64,000 nt of DNA, from NCBI GenBank assembly GCA_023391105.1, contig JAEWBO010000023.1, forward strand, positions 62,001 to 126,000, in the 5' to 3' direction. Position 1 is the stretch's first letter. The number at the start of each line of letters is the position of its first letter. The notes beneath the pieces are model-generated. The model ran no database searches. It worked only from the letters and a program-made list of their open reading frames with translations, and was not told the origin of the DNA. This document shows positions 58,262 to 64,000 of this stretch, piece after piece. Position numbers and translations under genes: made by a program. The DNA is from Bacillota bacterium. GTDB lineage: Bacteria; Bacillota; Clostridia; Christensenellales; SZUA-584.

Positions 58262-58759
58262 ATGAACAGATGCAGCTGGGCGTGCGGCAGCGATGAGCTG
58301 ATGCGCGATTATCACGACAACGAATTCGGAAAAAGAAAAAACAGCGACAACGCGCTGTTTGAGAAGCTGTGCCTCGAATGCTTTCAGGCGGGGCTTTCCT
58401 GGCGTACCGTGCTTTATAAGCGCGAGGCGTTTCGCCGTGCGTTCCACGGCTTTAACCCCAGTCAGGTTGCCCGTATGACGCCAAGTGACGCGGACGATCT
58501 CATGCAGGACAGCCACATCATCCGCAACCGCCGCAAGATTGACGCGGCCATCCATAACGCGCAGCTGCACGTTATCCAATTTCCGAATGAAGGCAGCTTC
58601 ACCGCATACGTCTATGGCTTTTCAGACGGCGATGCGCTCTGCCATGATCTCAAAAAACGCGGCTACCGTTTCTTAGGCCCCACAATATGCGATTCGTTCC
58701 TTGGCAGCGTAGGTGCTACCCAAGGCCATGAACCCGGCTGCGACCTTTTTAAGGGTTAA
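58262..58759 (+). CDS. tag: DNA-3-methyladenine glycosylase I
   Basis: 165 residues. It begins MNRCSWACGSDELMRDYHDNEFG; C4 and the His of DYHD are zinc ligands, as is the pair in the C-terminal QGHEPGCDLFKG. Mid-region CLECFQAGLSWRTVLYKREAFRRAF is the family core. It excises 3-methyladenine from alkylated DNA. The stop overlaps the convergent lplA stop by four bases. The start lacks a Shine-Dalgarno and is six bases from the -10 box. Confidence 0.93.
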   Translation: MNRCSWACGSDELMRDYHDNEFGKRKNSDNALFEKLCLECFQAGLSWRTVLYKREAFRRAFHGFNPSQVARMTPSDADDLMQDSHIIRNRRKIDAAIHNAQLHVIQFPNEGSFTAYVYGFSDGDALCHDLKKRGYRFLGPTICDSFLGSVGATQGHEPGCDLFKG

Positions 58760-59742
58760 TATCCCTTCCCCATGAAAAACTCGGCCATATCCTGCGCCAT
58801 CTGTATGCGCTCTGGTGTATCTTTTATTGTGCTTAAGCGTTTTGCAAGCTCCGGTGATGAAAACGATACGCCGATAAATACACATGGCAGCGCGTCAATG
58901 AAATCCGCGTCCAGCGCGTCGGAATACACATGAGCCTCCGTGACTTTACCGTCCTGAAGCGAGAAATAAAAGTCCACACAGCCCCACGGAAAACGTATGC
59001 CCGTTTCAATATCAAAGTTGGGTGAGCACCCAAGCTTCCATTCCCACGACGCGTTGCGCTGCTCAATCGCAGTTATGGCGCCTTTATCTTGAATCTCATA
59101 TGGCTGAAGCGGACCGTAAATTTTCTCAAAGCTTTCGTATAGCGCATCCTTCATCTTCCCGACCGTGATTTCAGGATTGCGTTCCTTCAGGTTGCAGACG
59201 CGCGCGCGCACCGATTCCACACCTTTCGAGATGATTTTGTCCTGAGACACCGAAAGATAACGCGCAAGCCGTGTCATGTCGGCATCAATGAGTATCGTGC
59301 CGTGATGGAATGCGCTTGACTTCTTGTAGCAAAACGCGTTACCGGAAAACTTCGCGCCTTCCGACAGAATATCGTTGCGGCCTGAGAACTGCGCCTCTAC
59401 GCCCAGCGAACGCACGGCCCCCAATATCACGCTGAGCTGCCGCTTAAGATCATAGTCATTTCTGTCTACGATAAATGAAAAATTGAGGTTTCCCATGTCG
59501 TGAAACACGGCGCCGCCGCCCGATATACGCCGGGCGAGCTTGCCGCCCTCGCCTTCGAGCAAGGCATGGCGGCATTCCTTCCACGCGTTCTGATTTTTGC
59601 CGATCACCACGGTATTTTTGTTCTGATACAAATACAGCACGCACGTCTCAGGCGGAAGGTTGAGCAGAATATGCTCCTCCAGCGCGAGGTTATACCACGG
59701 GCATACCGAATCCGACATATGAAAATAAAAGTTCTTGAGCAT
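58756..59742 (-). CDS. lplA: Lipoate-protein ligase A
   Basis: 328 residues from the ATG at 59742 (GAGAGAG about 9 bp upstream); the frame is open to 59859 but that part has no ribosome binding site. Motifs: CPWYNLALEEHILLN, the lipoate-site RRISGGGAVFHDMGNLNFSFI (RRxxGGGxVxHD), and KFSGNAFCYKKSSAFHHGTILID. It activates free lipoate with ATP and attaches it to E2 or GcvH lysines. The C-terminal accessory domain of about 80 residues is present. Convergent with tag. Confidence 0.93.
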   Translation of the reverse strand: MLKNFYFHMSDSVCPWYNLALEEHILLNLPPETCVLYLYQNKNTVVIGKNQNAWKECRHALLEGEGGKLARRISGGGAVFHDMGNLNFSFIVDRNDYDLKRQLSVILGAVRSLGVEAQFSGRNDILSEGAKFSGNAFCYKKSSAFHHGTILIDADMTRLARYLSVSQDKIISKGVESVRARVCNLKERNPEITVGKMKDALYESFEKIYGPLQPYEIQDKGAITAIEQRNASWEWKLGCSPNFDIETGIRFPWGCVDFYFSLQDGKVTEAHVYSDALDADFIDALPCVFIGVSFSSPELAKRLSTIKDTPERIQMAQDMAEFFMGKGY

Positions 59743-59940
59743 CGCAGAAATCTCTCTCTTTGGATTAATGCCACTATACCATAATGACCGCCCTCCTGCC
59801 ATAATGTTTTCCGGCAACTGTCTGGTATTTTTTATATGGATAATGCAGGAACAAAGCATACTTCCAACGAATATAGAATATGTTGCCTTATTTTAGGTGA
59901 TCAGCATAATATCATATGCAGCTTGATATAGGAGGAAATC

Positions 59941-60639
59941 ATGTATCACATAAAACGTATTGCCTGTATTCTGGCCTTCGCGGCAGCCGCTGTGCTGTTG
60001 GTCGCAATCATTGTATCCGTCATCACATATGAAGGCGGCTTCTCACCCTTAAACTCGTTTTTTAACGAGCTTGGGCTGTTCTCGGGCGGATATTTTGCGG
60101 CATCCTTCTCACTGCTTTTTAATCTGTCGCTGATTCTCTTCGGCCTGATTTTCGGCGCGCTGATGGTCATTGACGGCCTTGAAAAAGCGACGATACAGTC
60201 CACCGCGCTTGGCTTCTTCGGCGCACTGACCGGCGTTCTCGCGATGGCGCAGGGCATATTCACGCTCAACATTTCACAGTATCACTATATCGCCTCCGCC
60301 GCTTTTTGCATCTCTGTGTTCGTGCTATGCGCGCTCTATGTGATATTTTCATTGCTTGAACGCAGCCGTAAACGCATTGCGGAGTTGATTGTGGCGGGAT
60401 GCGCGGGCGCCGCAAGCGCTGTATACGCCTGGTATATCCTCTCGGGCGGCATGTCCAGGTTTTTTGTGGAGGATGCTTCGCTCACAAGCCGCGCCGGCAT
60501 ATCCCCGTTTGCTCTCGTCGGCTGGGCGGCGATGGTGCTGTTTATGGCGTTTGTCGTACTGCATGCGGCAGCGCTGCTGGGCAGCAGAAAAAGAGCAATA
60601 AAAGACGTAAGCAAAAGCGCAGACGACTATGGTTTTTAA
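59941..60639 (+). CDS. DUF998-like membrane protein
   Basis: 232 residues, six hydrophobic segments spread over the whole length. It starts MYHIKRIACILAFAAAAVLLVAIIVSV and has the NSFFNELGLF stretch after helix 1 that resembles DUF998 proteins. Function unknown. RBS AGGAGG 6 bp upstream. Monocistronic, with its own terminator. Confidence 0.75.
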   Translation: MYHIKRIACILAFAAAAVLLVAIIVSVITYEGGFSPLNSFFNELGLFSGGYFAASFSLLFNLSLILFGLIFGALMVIDGLEKATIQSTALGFFGALTGVLAMAQGIFTLNISQYHYIASAAFCISVFVLCALYVIFSLLERSRKRIAELIVAGCAGAASAVYAWYILSGGMSRFFVEDASLTSRAGISPFALVGWAAMVLFMAFVVLHAAALLGSRKRAIKDVSKSADDYGF

Positions 60640-60649
60640 TTAAACGCAT

Positions 60650-60684
60650 AAAAAGCGCGCGGTATTAACACTGTGCGCTTTTTT
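60650..60684 (+). terminator. Terminator of the DUF998-like gene
   Basis: AAAAGCGC, a loop of about 17 nt with some internal pairing, GCGCTTTTTT. Confidence 0.75.
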
Positions 60685-60758
60685 ATGTGTACGAAACGGA
60701 TAAATAACGCTTTGGGTCGCAGGAAAATAAGCAGACATCGACAACCAGGCGAGAAGTG

Positions 60759-61295
60759 TTATTCTTCTGTGTTATCGAACCAGAATCTCTTATCAGGATG
60801 AAACGTCTTTTCTTTTAGGTTGATATAAAGCTCCTCAAGCGCCGCGTATAATGCCACGACTATAATAACCCAGCCTACTTTTATATCGCTGATGAGATAG
60901 GTAAGCGGCAGCAAAAGAAAAAGCAGCAGCCCCGCCGCCTTGTTGGCCCAGGTGTGCGGCACGCCGAATATTTTATACTTAAGGTATACCGCAAGCATAC
61001 TGATAAGCCTTATCGCGGTGATCACAACGATCCATGGTAAAAAATATGTGATCACGCCTTTTTCAAACAGCTTGAATACAATGACGCCTATCATGAGCAG
61101 ATCGGCAGCAGAATCCAGCTTCGCGCCAAGAGCACTCTGCAATTTGCACTTTCGCGCAATCATGCCGTCCAGCAAATCAGTGAAGCCGCACAATGCATAA
61201 AGTCCCAGAAAGAGGCCTGTTTCCATTGGAAGCAGCAGGCAAAGGGACAGCGGTATGCGAAAAAGTGTGACAATATTTGCAGCGTGCCTTTTCAT
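60759..61295 (-). CDS. CDP-alcohol phosphatidyltransferase family protein
   Basis: 178 residues from the ATG at 61295 (AAAGGA upstream). The CDP-alcohol motif D-G-x2-A-R-x8-G-x3-D-x3-D is present as DLLDGMIARKCKLQSALGAKLDSAADLL near residue 40. Five or six hydrophobic segments. The family joins a CDP-activated lipid with an alcohol, as in phosphatidylglycerolphosphate synthase; which alcohol is used here is unclear. Confidence 0.88.
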   Translation of the reverse strand: MKRHAANIVTLFRIPLSLCLLLPMETGLFLGLYALCGFTDLLDGMIARKCKLQSALGAKLDSAADLLMIGVIVFKLFEKGVITYFLPWIVVITAIRLISMLAVYLKYKIFGVPHTWANKAAGLLLFLLLPLTYLISDIKVGWVIIVVALYAALEELYINLKEKTFHPDKRFWFDNTEE

Positions 61296-61473
61296 GACGA
61301 TCCTTTCAAAACATCCCTGAAGTGAGTATAACACAGCATCATGCATTCCTTATATTGAATTAACGTATATTTTCACTTTTGGTATAATAATCAGGCGTGC
61401 TGGCGCGGCAATTCATTTTTATTCATCTGAATATGGTGCATGGCTAAAATTTTTTATGCAGAATGAATATTTG

Positions 61474-61502
61474 TTGAATAAACAGCACAAATATTATATA
61501 AT
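61474..61502 (+). promoter_or_regulatory. Promoter of the amino acid ABC transporter
   Basis: TTGAAT (61474-61479), 17 bp, TATAAT (61497-61502), about 37 bp before the start codon. Confidence 0.65.
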
Positions 61503-61539
61503 AACAAGCAAATTAATTTTAAAACTGGGGGAACCTATA

Positions 61540-62382
61540 ATGAAAGCATTGAAGACAATCGCCTCGCTGGTATTGGTATTATGCGTGGTATTTGCATTTG
61601 CAGCATGTGCGCCGCAAGCATCAGACGAACCTGCCGCGTCCGAGTCACCTGCCGCGACTGAAGCACCTGCTGATGAATCAGCCGAAGCTTCTGAACCCGC
61701 CGAAGAAACCGACGCTGTCGGCGGCACATTGAAAATGGCGACTAACGCTCAATTCCCGCCGTATGAATTCTACGAGGGACAGGAAATCGTGGGTATCGAC
61801 GCCGAGATCGCAAAGCTCATCGCCGATAAGCTGGGTATGGAGTTGGTGATTGAAGACATGGAATTCGATTCCGTCCTCTTAGCTGTTCCTAGCGGTAAGG
61901 CTGATATTGGCATGGCAGGTCTGACTGTTGATGAGACAAGACTTGTATCTATGGATTTCTCTACACCCTACGCAACAGGCAAACAGGTCATCATTGTGCC
62001 TGAGGGTTCTGAAATCGCATCTCCGGACGATCTCAAAGGCAAAAAGATTGGCGTCCAGCTTTCCACAACAGGCGACATCTACTGCTCCGATGAATTCGGC
62101 GAAGAGGCAATGGATCGCTACAGCAAGGGTGCAGACGCCGTCGTGGCGCTGACTCAGGGCAAGGTTGATGCCGTTGTTATCGATAACGAACCCGCAAAGG
62201 TGTTTGTGGCAGAAAACGAAGGCTTGAAGATTCTTGAAACCGAATATGCTGTTGAAGATTACGCCATCGCGATCGCCAAAGGCAACACGTCGCTGCTTAA
62301 CAAGATCAACGCGGCACTGGCCGAGCTCACAGCATCGGGCGATATTCAGACGATTATTGACAAGTACATCTCTGCCCAATAA
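61540..62382 (+). CDS. Polar amino acid ABC transporter solute-binding lipoprotein
   Basis: 280 residues from the ATG at 61540 (GGGGG 8 bp upstream). Signal MKALKTIASLVLVLCVVFAFAAC with lipid-anchor Cys23, then an Ala/Glu/Ser linker. The family-3 binding-protein signature is KMATNAQFPPYEFYEGQEIVGIDAEIAKLIADKLG, with later GKADIGMAGLTVDETRLVSMDFSTPYATGKQV. It captures an amino acid outside the cell for the PAAT-type importer encoded next. The specific amino acid is not decided by sequence. Confidence 0.93.
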   Translation: MKALKTIASLVLVLCVVFAFAACAPQASDEPAASESPAATEAPADESAEASEPAEETDAVGGTLKMATNAQFPPYEFYEGQEIVGIDAEIAKLIADKLGMELVIEDMEFDSVLLAVPSGKADIGMAGLTVDETRLVSMDFSTPYATGKQVIIVPEGSEIASPDDLKGKKIGVQLSTTGDIYCSDEFGEEAMDRYSKGADAVVALTQGKVDAVVIDNEPAKVFVAENEGLKILETEYAVEDYAIAIAKGNTSLLNKINAALAELTASGDIQTIIDKYISAQ

Positions 62383-62445
62383 GAACATATCTGTGGACGA
62401 ATTTATCCGCAGAACCTTTTAAGGCAGAGCGGAATTTGCACAATT

Positions 62446-62473
62446 GGGCTGCCACATTTGGCAGCCCTTTATC
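62446..62473 (+). terminator. Intercistronic attenuator after the binding-protein gene
   Basis: GGGCTGCC-ACATTT-GGCAGCCC with a weak T-rich tail (TTTATCTTATTT). It probably stops a part of the transcripts, giving more binding protein than permease. Confidence 0.7.
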
Positions 62474-62493
62474 TTATTTGAGGAGGCTGTGAT

Positions 62494-63195
62494 ATGTCTG
62501 AATGGTGGGCAGACGTTGTAAAGAAATTTACCAACAACTTTATTACCGACGACCGATGGCGCTACATCTGGGATGGATTGGGTACAACGCTGCTTGTGAC
62601 CTTTTTTGCGGTGCTGCTGGGTATCACACTGGGATTTATCGTATCCATTATTCGCTCGACGCACGACAAAACGGGTAAATTTAAAATTGCCAACGCCATC
62701 TGCAAGGTGTATTTAACCGTGATCCGCGGAACGCCGGTGCTGGTTCAGTTGATGATTATCTACTTTGTGATATTTGCCACAGCGGATGTCAGCAAAACTG
62801 TTGTCGCCATCATCGCCTTCGGTATCAACTCGGGCGCTTACGTGGCAGAAATATTCCGCAGCGGTATCATGTCCATCGACTCAGGCCAGTTCGAAGCGGG
62901 ACGCAGCCTCGGCTTCAACTACACACAAACGATGTGGCATATTGTGATGCCCCAGGCGTTTAAAAATGTTGTGCCCCCGCTCGCTAACGAATTCATCGTG
63001 CTCTTAAAGGAAACGTCCATCTCAGGCTTTATCGGGCTGCAGGATCTCACAAGAGGCGGCGATATAATCAAAGGCCGGACTTTCGACGCATTTATGCCGC
63101 TCATCGCAGTGGCGCTGATATATCTTGCAATTGTCATGCTGCTTTCGCGCGGCGTCACATTGCTGGAAAGGAGACTAAGACGCAGTGATCACTGA
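62494..63195 (+). CDS. Polar amino acid ABC transporter permease
   Basis: 233 residues, five hydrophobic segments. The HisM/GlnP-type region GTTLLVTFFAVLLGITLGFIVSIIRST is near the N-terminus, and VIRGTPVLVQLMIIYFVIF and the EAA loop FEAGRSLGFNYTQTMWHIVMPQAFKNVVPPLANEFIVLLKETS follow. It forms the homodimeric channel of the importer. RBS GAGGAGG. It overlaps the ATPase gene by 11 bp. Confidence 0.95.
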   Translation: MSEWWADVVKKFTNNFITDDRWRYIWDGLGTTLLVTFFAVLLGITLGFIVSIIRSTHDKTGKFKIANAICKVYLTVIRGTPVLVQLMIIYFVIFATADVSKTVVAIIAFGINSGAYVAEIFRSGIMSIDSGQFEAGRSLGFNYTQTMWHIVMPQAFKNVVPPLANEFIVLLKETSISGFIGLQDLTRGGDIIKGRTFDAFMPLIAVALIYLAIVMLLSRGVTLLERRLRRSDH

Positions 63196-63925
63196 TGATG
63201 TATTGATTCGGGTGGAAGGTCTTGAAAAGCACTTTGGCAAACTCGTGGCGCTGGACGGCATCACCACACAAATCGTGAAGGGTGAGGTCACGGTGGTGGT
63301 CGGCCCTTCGGGTTCCGGCAAATCCACATTCCTTCGCTGTTTGAATCTTCTCGAGGTGCCCACGGGCGGGCGCATATTTTTCGAAGGCGTCAATATCACC
63401 GATCCCAAGGTGGACATCAACATTCACCGTCAAAAGATGGGCATGGTGTTTCAGCAGTTCAATCTGTTCCCTCATATGAAGGTGCTCAAAAACATGACGC
63501 TCGCGCCCACGAAGCTGCTGAAGCTCTCACAGGAGGAAGCCGAAGAGCGTGCTATGACACTGTTAAAGCGCGTGGGCCTTGCGGACCGCGCTGATGCTTA
63601 TCCATCGCAGCTTTCCGGCGGCCAAAAGCAGCGCATCGCGATTGTACGGGCGCTGTGCATGAACCCCGACGTGATGCTGTTTGACGAACCCACATCCGCG
63701 CTCGATCCTGAGATGGTCGGCGAGGTGCTGGACGTCATGAAATCTCTCGCGGTCGGCGGCATGACCATGGTGGTCGTCACGCATGAGATGGGTTTCGCGC
63801 GCGAGGTCGGCACACGCGTGATATTCATGGACGAGGGTAAGATCGTGGAAGAAAACAACCCCAAGGAGTTGTTCGATCATCCACAGAGCGATCGCTTAAG
63901 AAGCTTCCTTGCCAAGGTTTTGTAA
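63185..63925 (+). CDS. Polar amino acid ABC transporter ATP-binding protein
   Basis: 246 residues from a GTG at 63185; an ATG at 63194 is possible. Walker A VGPSGSGKSTFLRCLN, Q-loop VFQQFNLFPHMKVL, signature LSGGQKQRIAIVRALCMNPDVMLFDEPTSALDPEMVGEVLDVM, H-loop VVTHEMGFAREV. These are typical of GlnQ/HisP proteins. It powers amino acid uptake and ends the three-gene operon. Confidence 0.96.
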   Translation: MITDDVLIRVEGLEKHFGKLVALDGITTQIVKGEVTVVVGPSGSGKSTFLRCLNLLEVPTGGRIFFEGVNITDPKVDINIHRQKMGMVFQQFNLFPHMKVLKNMTLAPTKLLKLSQEEAEERAMTLLKRVGLADRADAYPSQLSGGQKQRIAIVRALCMNPDVMLFDEPTSALDPEMVGEVLDVMKSLAVGGMTMVVVTHEMGFAREVGTRVIFMDEGKIVEENNPKELFDHPQSDRLRSFLAKVL

Positions 63926-63940
63926 CTCATTTGAAATTTC

Positions 63941-63965
63941 AACCCCGCTTTCGGCGGGGTTTTTC
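63941..63965 (+). terminator. Terminator of the amino acid ABC operon
   Basis: AACCCCGC-TTTC-GGCGGGGTTTTT, 15 bp after the stop. Confidence 0.92.
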
Positions 63966-63984
63966 GTAATCAGGAGGAAAAACG

Positions 63985-64000
63985 ATGTCATCCTATTTTT
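63985..64000 (+). CDS. Start of a further gene, cut by the window end
   Basis: CAGGAGGAAAAACG precedes ATG-TCA-TCC-TAT-TTT. Only the first five codons (MSSYF) are in view, so no product can be named. Confidence 0.55.

Overview
The window reads as chromosome of an anaerobic, Gram-positive, probably Clostridia-class bacterium (Bacillota). Evidence is the AGGAGG-type ribosome binding sites, sigma-A-like promoters (TTGACA-N17-TATAAT), and family content: YtrA-type GntR/ABC, Veg, YugP, CdaA/CdaR, the rpsF-ssb-rpsR block, flavodiiron protein with rubredoxin, and lipoproteins with lipobox cysteines. No tRNA, rRNA, CRISPR array, transposase or prophage gene was recognised.

Layout. 1-2.3 kb: a three-gene operon, marR-hgcA-hgcB, encoding the corrinoid protein and ferredoxin that methylate mercury. 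2.3-9 kb: a MarR-controlled MFS exporter, a PutP-type Na+ symporter, a lipoprotein, a pentapeptide-repeat protein and a polysaccharide deacetylase. 9.2-17.5 kb: a maltodextrin operon (lacI, solute-binding lipoprotein, two permeases, malQ, glycogen phosphorylase) behind one promoter with a tandem array of LacI-type operators. 17.7-30 kb: a cyclic-di-GMP module. A response-regulator diguanylate cyclase lies next to three very large InlB-repeat surface proteins. Each of the three is preceded by a c-di-GMP-I (GEMM-I) riboswitch with its own terminator; the middle gene has two in tandem. 30-34 kb: Veg-like protein, a PfkB kinase, a DtxR-type regulator, two small unlisted proteins, and rpsF-ssb-rpsR. 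34-39 kb: YtrA-type regulator with an ABC transporter, and an oxygen/NO-detoxification operon (DUF1858, rubredoxin, flavodiiron protein). 39-43.5 kb: heterodimeric ABC exporter under a TetR regulator with a perfect 20-bp palindrome. 43.6-46.2 kb: ApbE, NusG-II and Gx-transporter genes, a set seen in flavin-based extracellular electron transfer loci. 46-64 kb: housekeeping genes (transketolase, folD under a ZTP riboswitch, two uracil-DNA glycosylases, the c-di-AMP synthase CdaA with CdaR, cysteine synthase, hisC, tag, lplA) and a polar amino acid ABC transporter.

The two most striking systems are hgcAB, with a Cys-rich HgcA extension and a Cys-rich MarR regulator, and the c-di-GMP-riboswitch-controlled set of giant surface proteins beside a diguanylate cyclase. 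Several start sites differ from the longest ORF, because apparent N-terminal extensions turn out to be operators, riboswitches or leaders. Three promoters have the -10 box only 6-7 nt from the start codon, which predicts leaderless mRNAs.
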